In this document: positions 53,173 to 61,937 of the stretch, in pieces
Layout of the letters: the number at the start of each line of letters is the position of its first letter
Numbering within the stretch: position 1 is the first letter of the stretch
From: Nitrospiraceae bacterium
GTDB taxonomy: Bacteria > Nitrospirota > Nitrospiria > Nitrospirales > Nitrospiraceae
NCBI GenBank assembly: GCA_919902505.1
Contig: CAKKRE010000021.1
Location: 43,674-107,673, forward strand
Direction of reading: 5' to 3'
DNA: 64,000 nucleotides
The notes under the pieces: model-generated
Told to the model about the DNA's origin: nothing
The model's input: only the letters and a program-made list of their open reading frames with translations
The model's database searches: none
Made by a program: the position numbers and the translations under genes

Positions 53173-54405
53173 ATGAGCTTTCTCTGGCTGACCATTCAAT
53201 CCGCCCTACGTGTGCTGCGGCGTAATCCGCTCCGCGCAGGGTTGACCATGCTCGGCATTGTCATCGGCGTCGGCGCCGTCGTCGGCATGGTGAGTCTCGG
53301 ACAGGGCGCGACCGCCTCGGTCCAGCGTGAGATCGCCAGCCTCGGCACCAATGTGCTCATTATCATCCCCGGCGCCACCACGACGGGCGGCGTCCGCGGC
53401 GGACTCGGCTCGGTCTCGACGCTCACCGTGGACGATGCGCGCGACATCGAAAAACGGATCGGCGATATCAGCCTTGTCACCTATGCTTCCCGATCGGTCC
53501 TCCAGGTCATCCACGAACATAAGAATTGGAATACCATCGCGCTCGGCACCACCACCGCCTTTCCCGATCTTCGCAACTGGCCTGTGGCCGACGGCAATTT
53601 CTTCACCCAGGCGGATGAGGACGCCGCCGCCAAAGTCGTGGTGCTCGGGAAAACCGTCGCGGACAACCTGTTCGAGCGCGGAGAGGAAGTCCTCGGGGCG
53701 CAGATCCGGGTCAAGAATGTGCCGCTGCGTGTGATCGGCATCCTCTCGTCCAAGGGCCAATCCCTCTCCGGACAGGACCAGGACGACATCGTCGTCCTGC
53801 CGTTCACCACCGCAGAGCGAAAAGTCCTGGGCACGAAATTCCTGGGCACCGTCGGGATCATCATGGTCGCCACCCAGCACCGCTACAGCATCCCGGCTGC
53901 CGTGGAGGAGATCAAAGAACTCCTGCGCGCACGACACCGGATTCACCCGGCCGAGGAGAACGATTTTACGATCCGCACCATGGAGGATGTGGCCAAAACG
54001 GTCGCCGGAGCCAGCCGCACGATGATGGTGATGCTGCTCAGCATCGCCTCCATCTCGCTGGTAGTCGGCGGAATCGGGATCATGAACATCCTCTTGGTCT
54101 CGGTCACGGAACGGACGAGAGAAATCGGCATCCGTATGGCGGTCGGAGCCAAACGCGCCCACATTCTGCTGCAATTTCTGGTCGAGGCAATCATCCTTAC
54201 GGCAATCGGCGGAGTGGCCGGGGTGATATTCGGCATCGCCGGGGCGCGACTCCTCACCCGCCTCATCGGCTGGCCCACGATCATCTCGTCGCAAGCAGTG
54301 GCCGTGGCTTTCCTCTTCTCGCTGGCCGTGGGCATCTTCTTCGGCCTCTACCCGGCCAACAAAGCTTCGCGGATGAATCCCATCGAAGCGTTGCATTATG
54401 AGTAG
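53173..54405 (+). CDS. MacB-type FtsX permease without ATPase domain
   Basis: 410 residues with the layout of the MacB membrane part: helix 1 (LTMLGIVIGVGAVVGMV), a large periplasmic domain (residues ~45-280) and three C-terminal helices with VTERTREIGIRMAVGAK and YPANKASRMNPIEALHYE. A full MacB (~650 residues) has an N-terminal ATPase; here it is absent and no ATPase gene lies between or after the two genes. The ATPase may be elsewhere. The start has no clear ribosome site. Confidence 0.85.
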   Translation: MSFLWLTIQSALRVLRRNPLRAGLTMLGIVIGVGAVVGMVSLGQGATASVQREIASLGTNVLIIIPGATTTGGVRGGLGSVSTLTVDDARDIEKRIGDISLVTYASRSVLQVIHEHKNWNTIALGTTTAFPDLRNWPVADGNFFTQADEDAAAKVVVLGKTVADNLFERGEEVLGAQIRVKNVPLRVIGILSSKGQSLSGQDQDDIVVLPFTTAERKVLGTKFLGTVGIIMVATQHRYSIPAAVEEIKELLRARHRIHPAEENDFTIRTMEDVAKTVAGASRTMMVMLLSIASISLVVGGIGIMNILLVSVTERTREIGIRMAVGAKRAHILLQFLVEAIILTAIGGVAGVIFGIAGARLLTRLIGWPTIISSQAVAVAFLFSLAVGIFFGLYPANKASRMNPIEALHYE

Positions 54406-54467
54406 CAGCGCCAATCAGAGGCGGAAGCGGTATCCCGACCTTGACACCTCTTGTGAATTTTCCGAGT

Positions 54468-54713
54468 ATGCACCTCGTGGGTACGAGGGAGAAAAATGAG
54501 CGGAAGTTTCCAACGTGGCAGGATCTGCCAGACGGCGAAAGACGGTATTGGATCGATGTTCCAAGCCGGTCAGGCTGGCGTGTCCGATATGTCAAAGAAG
54601 TCGGATCCGATGAAGTCACGCTCCGTTTCTACCAGGAGGTCTACGATGCAAAAGGGGATTTGATTGAGGTCCATCACAAGTATCCGGTAGACTTGGGCCA
54701 TCGAAAGGTATAG
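54468..54713 (+). CDS. small hypothetical protein, first of a pair
   Basis: 81 residues from the ATG at 54468 (an upstream TTG at 54441 is less likely). The product is rich in charged and aromatic residues (RSGWRVRYVKEV, VTLRFYQEVYDAKGD) and looks like a small beta-rich soluble domain. It is 5 bp upstream of another small gene, so the two form one unit. Family not recognised; a toxin-antitoxin or immunity-type pair is possible but unsupported. Confidence 0.6.
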   Translation: MHLVGTREKNERKFPTWQDLPDGERRYWIDVPSRSGWRVRYVKEVGSDEVTLRFYQEVYDAKGDLIEVHHKYPVDLGHRKV

Positions 54714-54718
54714 CTGCT

Positions 54719-54982
54719 ATGGAGATCATCTCCCGCGAAGCCGTAGCCAAAAAGCTTGCCGCCTATTTGCATCACGATCTGTCGCTGACCGACCTGGTGG
54801 CGTGGGCGGAATCGGCACTGATGGCAAGTGACTTCGATCCCGCCCATTTCGCCGCTATTCGCGATGTCATCGCACGGCTTGGTGTCGCCGACGTCCGGAC
54901 CTTCGGGCTCGCATGGGAAGATTGCGAACAACTCCTTGCTAGGCTCGGCTATTCCGCACAGATCAGTATTGTGGCGCGATAA
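54719..54982 (+). CDS. small hypothetical helical protein, second of a pair
   Basis: 87 residues, predicted all-helical, acidic, beginning MEIISREAVAKKLAAYLHHD. Hydrophobic positions repeat as in small helical bundles (DLVAWAESALMASD, DVIARLGVADVRTFG). No catalytic motif is seen. It follows the preceding small gene by 5 bp, so their products probably act together. Confidence 0.6.
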   Translation: MEIISREAVAKKLAAYLHHDLSLTDLVAWAESALMASDFDPAHFAAIRDVIARLGVADVRTFGLAWEDCEQLLARLGYSAQISIVAR

Positions 54983-55084
54983 CTGTGGGTTTCCTCAGTG
55001 CTATCCCCGTAACCTTTCTCTGCTGGCGTCTTGAACCGGAAATGTGCGCGAGCTGGATTCATTAGCCAAGAAGAGCGTTGGAAT

Positions 55085-55525
55085 ATGTCAAAGTTTGTAT
55101 CGGTTTTTGTGATTCTGTTTATCGCTGGTTGCGGAAGCCCGTCTCAATGGAATGACATGGACAAAGTATCAGTCACATCGTTTATTAGATCAATAGCATT
55201 GGTGACCAAAGCCCATTCTGTTAGCAACGCGAGGGGGCCAGGTGTTGTTTCAAAAAGCCAGATGCAGGAAATGATGCGCCTATATGAGGAAGCTTATCAG
55301 TTAAGTCGGAAAACCACTGACGAGTCATTGGCAAAAGCAAACCCCGAGCTGCCAAAGCATTACTCATTGTATTTCCGAGAAGGCCTACGGCTCAGATTAG
55401 AAGCATGGAACACAGGAAAAAATTATTCCGAGATTCAAGGTTCCTCTTTGCTCGATTCATGGGCTGATTGGTATGGAAAGGCCGAAATACACATCCCCAA
55501 GAAAATGGTCATCGCCTCACCTTAG
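55085..55525 (+). CDS. small lipoprotein of unknown function
   Basis: 146 residues from the ATG at 55085, giving the lipoprotein signal MSKFVSVFVILFIAGCGS; the track start at 55031 is upstream of it. The remainder is helical and polar. Codon use is clearly more AT-rich than the surrounding genes, pointing to horizontal acquisition. No family recognised. Confidence 0.6.
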   Translation: MSKFVSVFVILFIAGCGSPSQWNDMDKVSVTSFIRSIALVTKAHSVSNARGPGVVSKSQMQEMMRLYEEAYQLSRKTTDESLAKANPELPKHYSLYFREGLRLRLEAWNTGKNYSEIQGSSLLDSWADWYGKAEIHIPKKMVIASP

Positions 55526-55558
55526 GCCTAGCGAGTCGTTCCAGCCGATACGGTAACC

Positions 55559-55883
55559 ATGCGGCCGAGCATTCGACCCGCGAGGCCGAATTTACTCGTT
55601 GGGCGCGGCTCAATCAGGCTATATGCAAGGAGAGCTTGGAGCGCTCTTTCTGTGCTTCTGCTTGTGTCGTGTGCATCGGTTAAGCCGCAGGAGTTCAGAG
55701 GCCCGAGCGGAAAAACAGCTTATTCGATGAGGTGCAGGCCATGGGGCGAACTTTGGATGATGGCTACAAGAAAGTCGGCGAGCTTTGCCCTAGTGGCTGA
55801 TCGTACGTCTGGTATTGTCGCAGCTCCCATGAGCGACAGAGGTACAATCGCCGCACCACGACCTTGCAGTTGAGTGCAAGTGA
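55559..55883 (+). pseudogene. decayed small lipoprotein gene with frameshifts
   Basis: The pieces of one protein lie in different frames. One frame gives SALSVLLLVSCASVKPQEF and GPSGKTAYSMRC, the next MGRTLDDGYKKVGELCPSG, then VADRTSGIVAAPM and GTIAAP, and finally DLAVECK with a stop at 55881-55883. Together they match the layout of a common ~110-residue lipoprotein with a CxGMGRTLDDCY-type core. At least three frame changes are needed, so the gene is not functional. Confidence 0.6.
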
Positions 55884-56026
55884 ACAACCGGTCATTTACA
55901 ACAGATACTTACCAGGGGAACCAAATCTTTCGTTGACATAGCGGTGAGGGACTGACAGCGCAAGACGCAGGTCTACCCCCCATCTACTCCATCGAGCACC
56001 CATGGCCTGTCACCCAAAACGACTTA

Positions 56027-56151
56027 CAGGATGTCCAAAATGGTCGCCCGACTAGGCCGCAGCGAGCGAAAGGCCGAGACGTACATGTGAGCCGTACGGT
56101 GAGGTCTTGAACGGGGCGAGAACGACGGCGGAGGCCATTTTCAACATCCTG
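56027..56151. mobile_element. element C, copy 2
   Basis: The ends CAGGATGTCCAAAATGG and, inverted, ccattttcaacatcctg bound a 125 bp element. Its right 37 bases match the left end of the 18706 copy. The inner part has cgtacatgtgagccgtacg. The inverted end supplies the last codons and TGA stop of lipA. Between 55884 and 56026 nothing is recognised. Confidence 0.65.
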
Positions 56152-57070
56152 GGACCTGTTGTTCCGCGTGGTAGGAACTACGGACCAGCGGGCCCGATTC
56201 GACGTGGCGGAAGCCGAGGGCTAAGCCTTCCTCTTTCAGGACGGCGAATTCGTCGGGGTGGTAGAAACGCGCCACGGAAAGATGCTCTTTTGTTGGCTGG
56301 AGGTATTGGCCGATGGTCATGATGTCGCAGTCGACTGAGCGCAGGTCTCGCATGACCTCCCTGGCTTCATCCGTCGTTTCGCCCATGCCGACGATCAATC
56401 CCGACTTGGTCGTCATGCCCATCTGCTTGGCCCGGCCCAGCAACTCAATCGACCGCTGATATTTCCCCTGCGGCCGGATCGAGGGGAACAAGCGCCGCAC
56501 CGTTTCGATGTTGTGATTCAGAATGTTGGGCTTCTCGGCGGCGACCAGGGCAAGCGCCGTCTCATTGCCTTCAAAATCGGGAATGAGCACCTCGATCGTG
56601 CAGCTGGGGATCAAGCGCCGGATATGGCCAATCGTCTCGGCAAACACCGACGCGCCGCCGTCATCCAATTCATCCCGGTTCACTGACGTAATCACGGCAT
56701 GTCTCAAGTTGAGGGCCTGGACTGCTTCCGCCACGCGTAACGGCTCTTCCCGATCCACTTCATGCGGCCGGCCGGTGGCGACCGAGCAGTAATGACAGCG
56801 CCTCGTGCAGATGTCGCCGAGAATCAGAAAGGTCGCGGTGCGGGCGTTCCAACATTCCCACATGTTCGGACAGCGCGCCTCTTCACAAATCGTGTGGAGG
56901 TTGAGCCGGTCCATGGTCTTGCGAATGTCGTGATAATCCGGACCGGTCTGAAGCTTCACCTTGAACCAGGGCGGCAGGCGGCGAGGTTGAGCAGCTGAGT
57001 GCTGATCACTCAAAGCAGTCGCAGATTCCACGCCAGGCTTTCGCACATCATCAATACGAATGAAGCTCAT
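56141..57070 (-). CDS. lipA: lipoyl synthase
   Basis: 309 residues from the ATG at 57070, which overlaps the E2 stop by ATGA; the track start at 57175 lies inside the E2 gene. The radical-SAM cluster motif CTRRCHYC and the auxiliary-cluster motif CEEARCPNMWEC are complete, and the conserved RSSYHA is near the C-terminus. It inserts sulfur into octanoyl groups to form lipoyl cofactor, here for the co-encoded E2. The last residues PGC and stop come from element C, so the original C-terminus was probably slightly different. Confidence 0.95.
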   Translation of the reverse strand: MSFIRIDDVRKPGVESATALSDQHSAAQPRRLPPWFKVKLQTGPDYHDIRKTMDRLNLHTICEEARCPNMWECWNARTATFLILGDICTRRCHYCSVATGRPHEVDREEPLRVAEAVQALNLRHAVITSVNRDELDDGGASVFAETIGHIRRLIPSCTIEVLIPDFEGNETALALVAAEKPNILNHNIETVRRLFPSIRPQGKYQRSIELLGRAKQMGMTTKSGLIVGMGETTDEAREVMRDLRSVDCDIMTIGQYLQPTKEHLSVARFYHPDEFAVLKEEGLALGFRHVESGPLVRSSYHAEQQVPGC

Positions 57071-58269
57071 GGTTTTACCACCGGAGCCACCAGCTCCTGC
57101 GGATGTTCCAGCACCCGTTTGAACTCTTTCAGAAACTGCGCGCCCATCAAGCCATCGAGCGCCCGATGATCGCACGACAACGTGACCTTCATCCGTCGTC
57201 CGGCGGTCACTGTTCCTTTCGTCACAACCGGTACATCCCGAACAGCACCCACGGCGATCGCAGCGGCCTGGGGCGGCATGAGCAGCGCGATAAAGTTATC
57301 CACGTCGAACATCCCCAGATTGGAGATGGCAAACGTCGCCCCCGTATATTCCTGCGGCTGCAAGCGCTTCTGCCTGGCCCGTTCGATCAACGACTTGGTC
57401 TCCGCCGAAATCTCGGCCAGCGTTTTCGCGCCGCAGTCTCGAATCACCGGCGTAATCAAACCATCCTCCATGCCGACGGCCACCCCGATATCAATCTGCT
57501 CGAACCGTCTGATCGCGTCGCCGGCAAAGGAGACGTTGATCTCCGGGTGCCGACGCAACGCCAGCGCCGATGCTTTGATAAGCAGATCGGTGATGGACGG
57601 ATGCGTCTGACGGCTCTGTTTGAATTGATCGCGGACCCGCTCCGCCTGCTCCATGTCGATTTCGACTGTCAGATAAAAATGGGGGACCGGCGCCTTGCTC
57701 TGTACCGTCGCTCTGGCGATGGCTTTTCGCATCTGGCTCAACGGCTGATCCGTTCCGGCCGGCAGTGCCTGCGCGGGCCGAGCGGTCGCCTGAACCACAT
57801 CGTCTTCGACAATTCGCCCGCCCGGACCGCTGCCGGTCAGGGCGGAAAGATCGATGCCCCGTTCAGCGGCCAGGGCTTTCGCTCGCGGAGAGGCGAATGG
57901 ACGCGCACCCTCAGGACGCGCCGCTGCAGTTGGGGCAGGGGCCACTCCCGGCGCGGCGCCGGTTTTGGCGCCATTGCCGATCGACGGCGCGGCCGTCACA
58001 CCGTCTGACAAGGCCGACGCAATGTCTTCATCAGCCTCGGCGATCACCGCGATCAACGTGCCGGACTGCACGGTCTCACCATCTCGCACCAGAATCTTGC
58101 GCAAAATCCCGGGGGCAAAGGCTTCAAGATCCATGACGGCCTTGTCGGTTTCGATCTCCGCGATCACTTCGCCCGCGTGCACCTGATCACCTTCGCGCTT
58201 CTTCCAGGCCAGCAGCACGCCCTCTTCCATCGTATCCGTCAATTTGGGCATGACCACACGACTAGCCAT
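57067..58269 (-). CDS. pdhC: dihydrolipoamide acetyltransferase (pyruvate dehydrogenase E2)
   Basis: 400 residues: one lipoyl domain with the modified Lys in EIETDKAVMDLE, an Ala/Pro linker, a peripheral-subunit-binding domain (ASPRAKALAAERGIDLSALTG) and the catalytic domain ending with SCDHRALDG, where His and Asp act in acyl transfer. It is coupled by ATGA to lipA. Gene order E1 alpha, E1 beta, E2, lipA suggests a complete PDH unit except for E3, which is not in the window. Confidence 0.93.
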   Translation of the reverse strand: MASRVVMPKLTDTMEEGVLLAWKKREGDQVHAGEVIAEIETDKAVMDLEAFAPGILRKILVRDGETVQSGTLIAVIAEADEDIASALSDGVTAAPSIGNGAKTGAAPGVAPAPTAAARPEGARPFASPRAKALAAERGIDLSALTGSGPGGRIVEDDVVQATARPAQALPAGTDQPLSQMRKAIARATVQSKAPVPHFYLTVEIDMEQAERVRDQFKQSRQTHPSITDLLIKASALALRRHPEINVSFAGDAIRRFEQIDIGVAVGMEDGLITPVIRDCGAKTLAEISAETKSLIERARQKRLQPQEYTGATFAISNLGMFDVDNFIALLMPPQAAAIAVGAVRDVPVVTKGTVTAGRRMKVTLSCDHRALDGLMGAQFLKEFKRVLEHPQELVAPVVKP

Positions 58270-58332
58270 GGATTCCCCTCCAGGATGCAGACCACCTTCG
58301 AAGTCCGGCGCGGACCAGACGGCGACCGCTCC

Positions 58333-59310
58333 TCATGCGGCACCACAGACTGACTTGACGGCAGCGATCACACGCGGCACATCCGGAATGGCGGCGTCTT
58401 CCAGCGGACGGCTGTACGGCATCGGCACCTCCTCGCCGGTCACGCGAACGATGGGGCCGTCCAGGTAATCGAACGCCGCCGTGTAGATGCTGTCGGCAAT
58501 CTGCGCGCCCAGTCCGCAAAAGCGCCACCCTTCTTCGACGATCACCAGGCGCCCGGTCTTTTGGACCGAGGTGACGATCGTGTCGAGGTCCAAGGGCTTG
58601 AGGGTGCGCGGGTCGATTACCTCGACATCGAGCCCCTCACGACTCAGCTGATCCGCTGCCTCCATCGCCACCAGCAACATCTTGGAATAGGCCACGACGG
58701 TCACATCCGCCCCCGCGCGCTTCACCTCGGCCTGACCGAGCGGAATCGTGTACTCCCCTTCCGTCACTTCCCCCTTCGTGCCGTAGAGCAGTTGCGCCTC
58801 GATAAAGATCACGGGATTCTGGTCGCGGATCGCGCTCTTCAGCAACCCCTTCGCATCCCTTGGCGTCGACGGCGCGACCACCTTCAAGCCAGGCACATGA
58901 CAGAACCAGGCTTCCAGGCTTTGGGAATGTTGCGCCCCCAGTTGATGCGCGGCGCTGCCGGGGCCACGAATCACGATGGGAACAGATAGCTGGCCGCCCG
59001 ACATGTAGCGGATTTTGGCGGCGTTGTTCACGATCTGATCCAGCGCCACGATGCCGAAATTCATGGTCATCAGCTCCACGATCGGCTGCAATCCCGCCAT
59101 AGCCGCCCCGATGGCCAAGCCGGTGAAACCCGCTTCGGTAATCGGCGTATCGACCACCCGCTGCGGTCCGAATTCTTCAACGAACCCCTTGGTCACCTTA
59201 AACGCGCCCTGGTAATAGCCCACTTCTTCGCCGATCAGAAAGATGCGCGGGTCGCGGCGCATTTCTTCCCGCATCGCCTGGTTGAGAGCTTCCCGGTAGG
59301 ACAACAACAT
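58333..59310 (-). CDS. pdhB: pyruvate dehydrogenase E1 beta subunit
   Basis: 325 residues, the full length of the family. Conserved parts include REALNQAMREEMRRDPRIFLIGEEVG at the thiamine-diphosphate site, PITEAGFTGLAIGAAM, and the C-terminal VIVEEGWRFCG. With the alpha subunit it decarboxylates pyruvate and acetylates the E2 lipoyl group. It begins 7 bp after the alpha gene. Confidence 0.94.
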   Translation of the reverse strand: MLLSYREALNQAMREEMRRDPRIFLIGEEVGYYQGAFKVTKGFVEEFGPQRVVDTPITEAGFTGLAIGAAMAGLQPIVELMTMNFGIVALDQIVNNAAKIRYMSGGQLSVPIVIRGPGSAAHQLGAQHSQSLEAWFCHVPGLKVVAPSTPRDAKGLLKSAIRDQNPVIFIEAQLLYGTKGEVTEGEYTIPLGQAEVKRAGADVTVVAYSKMLLVAMEAADQLSREGLDVEVIDPRTLKPLDLDTIVTSVQKTGRLVIVEEGWRFCGLGAQIADSIYTAAFDYLDGPIVRVTGEEVPMPYSRPLEDAAIPDVPRVIAAVKSVCGAA

Positions 59311-59317
59311 CGTGATG

Positions 59318-60286
59318 CTAGTCCTCCACCATCACGTCGGCATGCAAAGCCGATGGATCCGGGAATGGACTCTCGTCGGCAAATTTCACCGCCGCTGCCA
59401 CGATGTCCCCGACCTCCTGCTCAAGCGGTTTGAAGTCGGCTTCCACACAAAGCGCCTGATCCAGGATCTGCTGCTTCAGCAGCACCAGCGGATCTCGCTT
59501 GCGATGTTCCTCGACTTCATCCTTACTCCGGTAATGGCCATGCGAGGGATCGGCCATCGAATGGCCCATGAACCGATAAGTCATCGCCTCAATGAAAAAC
59601 GGCCCATGCCCGGCACGCACCTGATCCACCACCGTCCGCATCAGCGCCCGCACCGCGAGCACATCCATGCCGTCCACACGCTCGGCCATAATGCCGTAGG
59701 AACGCGCCGCCTCCGCCACGTTCTCGTACAACGCCACCGCCCGATGCACCGGCGTGCCCATCCCGTATCGATTATTTTCACAGATGAAGATCACCGGGAG
59801 TTTCCACAAGGCCGCCAGATTGAAGGCTTCATGCGCCTGGCCGCTCGGCACGGCGCCTTCGCCGAAGAAACAGACGGTCACCAGCTCCTGCTTCTGATAC
59901 TTGGTCGCGAAAGCCAACCCTGTGGCCAACGGAATGTGTCCGCCGACGATGGCGTATCCGCCCATGAACCGGTGCGCGAGGTCTACCAGATGCATGGAGC
60001 CGCCCTTGCCCTGACACAACCCCGTCGCTTTACCGAACAGTTCGGCCATCACCTTGCCGGGATCAGAACCTCGAGCCAGACAATGCCCATGGTCGCGATA
60101 GGCGCTGATCGCATAATCGTCCGGCCGCAACGCCGCGATCGCTCCGACGGCAATCGCTTCTTCGCCGATATAGAGATGCAGGAACCCGGCTATTTTGGCG
60201 AGGGCGTACATTTCCGCCGACTTTTCTTCAAACCGGCGGATCAACAACATCTGGCGATAGAGCGAGAGGAGATCTTTTCTATCCAT
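59318..60286 (-). CDS. pdhA: pyruvate dehydrogenase E1 alpha subunit
   Basis: 322 residues from the ATG at 60286 (MDRKDLLSLYRQMLL); ATG 60295 is also possible and 60370 unlikely. The thiamine-diphosphate motif is GEGAVPSGQAHEAFNLAA to ENN, with GEG in place of the usual GDG. The phosphorylation-loop-like YRFMGHSMADPSHGHYR is present. It is the first gene of the pdh-lipA unit; its promoter should lie in the 125 bp before it, where no clear motif was seen. Confidence 0.92.
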   Translation of the reverse strand: MDRKDLLSLYRQMLLIRRFEEKSAEMYALAKIAGFLHLYIGEEAIAVGAIAALRPDDYAISAYRDHGHCLARGSDPGKVMAELFGKATGLCQGKGGSMHLVDLAHRFMGGYAIVGGHIPLATGLAFATKYQKQELVTVCFFGEGAVPSGQAHEAFNLAALWKLPVIFICENNRYGMGTPVHRAVALYENVAEAARSYGIMAERVDGMDVLAVRALMRTVVDQVRAGHGPFFIEAMTYRFMGHSMADPSHGHYRSKDEVEEHRKRDPLVLLKQQILDQALCVEADFKPLEQEVGDIVAAAVKFADESPFPDPSALHADVMVED

Positions 60287-60411
60287 GCCGGCCATTATGC
60301 ATGCCACGACAAGACGACTCAACCGTGATGTTCGGGAAGCAGATCGCACAGGAAACGAGATCAAGATCAAGAAGGTGGGACCTGATTTGCCAGTCTATCG
60401 TGCGCTCCTTC

Positions 60412-61878
60412 TTAGTTCTCCGCATGCTGGAGGGCCTCGAATGCCGTGGCGACTCTCAGCTGATCCTCCCGTGAGAGTTGATCCAGATCAACCTTCTTGC
60501 CATGTTTGGTCACCAATGAAGTGGAAGAAGTTTCGCCAAGTCCCACTGCCATCATGACGTGGTCCACTTCTTCTCCGTCAATGAGGGGGAACAAACGGGC
60601 AATGGTCGGAGGGATGTTGAAATTGGCATACACAATCAAAACCGAGACTTGGCTGGGAGTGAGCGTCACATTCGCGGTCGCAGTGGAAGAGGCAAAACTC
60701 CCACTTGAGGCGCCGCTCGTGACCGTCACCATGGGGCTGGAGGTTGTTGGTAAATGAACCTGCACTGTGAACAGTGTCGGCACTGGGATATTGCTGGCGG
60801 TCAGGACGACCGGGACCAAACTGCCAGTTCCGACCGGGAGTGTCACATCCGGTGTTGTGGCGGCCCCGATCGGAACCGGCGGCATAGCCACGCCGGCGAT
60901 CGAGGCAATCCGCAAGCTCGGCGCGCTGATCAGCGGGGGCACACTGGCCGCTGTCACCCCGGTCGGGGCGCCAGGCGAGAGACCGGGCGTACTCGTTCCG
61001 GTGAAAGACAATGTGTTGGCCTCGACCCGGATACGGCCACTGTTCGACAAATTGTAAAAACACGACGGCTGGATGCCAGGAGTGGCCTGCAGGGCCCCCG
61101 CACCGAGAATCTGTGGCGCGACCAGGCGAATCGCGCCGCCGCTCCCACTTCCGGCAACCGTATTAAAAGAGCAATTAGCACCGAGCATTCCTCCTTTGCC
61201 GCCGTTTGCCGTCACCGCTCCGTTGATGGTGATTTGGGTTGACGACGCAATCACAATCGCGCCGCCCCCGCCGCCACCGGACCCACCGGCTATCGTCTGT
61301 CCCGACGTAGAATTTGCACGAGTTCCTCCTCCTCCGGACCCGCCGAAGAGTGGGACGAGCGACACAAAGGACAGATCGGCGCCATAGGTGCCATGTCCCT
61401 GTGGAGCATTGTTGCACGTGCTGGACGCACATCCCGGCCCCCCGCCTGGCCCTTGCCCAGTCGTTCCCGAGTCATTGGTCCCTCGCTGCCCTCCATTGCC
61501 CCCTGAAAATCCGCCAGGGCCACCGAGGGCCCCGACGTTCAATGTGGGACCAGTGCTCGACTGAGGCACCCCATCGAACCCATTCACACTCACGGTTCCG
61601 GCAATCGTGACATCGCCTGAGGCCAACAGGGCCGCCGACGTGTTGCTCACATTCGGGGTAAAGGTGAGGGTGACACCGGCGGGAATGTTCACGGTCGTGT
61701 AATTCAAGACCCCGTCCGGCGGCAGGGCGATGGCCGTATTGGAGGTCGGGTTCAGAGCGCCCAACACTCCCGTACTGCCGCTGTTGAACGGCACTTGTGC
61801 CAGGGCCGATGGACTTCCGACCAATCCCCAGACAAGGCAAGATAGAGCAAGGATGATACCGCGTAGATAGCCAGTCAT
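60412..61878 (-). CDS. secreted glycine-rich protein
   Basis: 488 residues from the ATG at 61878 with AAGGAG upstream; the signal peptide ends PSALAQV. A beta-rich N-terminal part is followed by a Gly-rich stretch (GGSGGGGTRANSTSGQTIAGG) and further repeats typical of extracellular adhesin-like or surface proteins. The C-terminal ~60 residues are charged and include VDLDQLSREDQLRVATAFEAL. No enzyme motif is seen. It neighbours RHS/IPT genes and may belong to the same surface system. Confidence 0.6.
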   Translation of the reverse strand: MTGYLRGIILALSCLVWGLVGSPSALAQVPFNSGSTGVLGALNPTSNTAIALPPDGVLNYTTVNIPAGVTLTFTPNVSNTSAALLASGDVTIAGTVSVNGFDGVPQSSTGPTLNVGALGGPGGFSGGNGGQRGTNDSGTTGQGPGGGPGCASSTCNNAPQGHGTYGADLSFVSLVPLFGGSGGGGTRANSTSGQTIAGGSGGGGGGAIVIASSTQITINGAVTANGGKGGMLGANCSFNTVAGSGSGGAIRLVAPQILGAGALQATPGIQPSCFYNLSNSGRIRVEANTLSFTGTSTPGLSPGAPTGVTAASVPPLISAPSLRIASIAGVAMPPVPIGAATTPDVTLPVGTGSLVPVVLTASNIPVPTLFTVQVHLPTTSSPMVTVTSGASSGSFASSTATANVTLTPSQVSVLIVYANFNIPPTIARLFPLIDGEEVDHVMMAVGLGETSSTSLVTKHGKKVDLDQLSREDQLRVATAFEALQHAEN

Positions 61879-61937
61879 AATCAACTCCTTGTGGCCAGTC
61901 ATCTCAACGCATGCCCAACAACCCTGACGGGCTTCTC

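Noticed and set aside
53206-54414. 402-residue minus-strand ORF rich in Asp, His and Arg
   Set aside because: It is a shadow of the MacB-type permease gene.
54468-54982. Toxin-antitoxin call for the small gene pair
   Set aside because: Only the small size and close spacing support it; no toxin or DNA-binding motif is visible.
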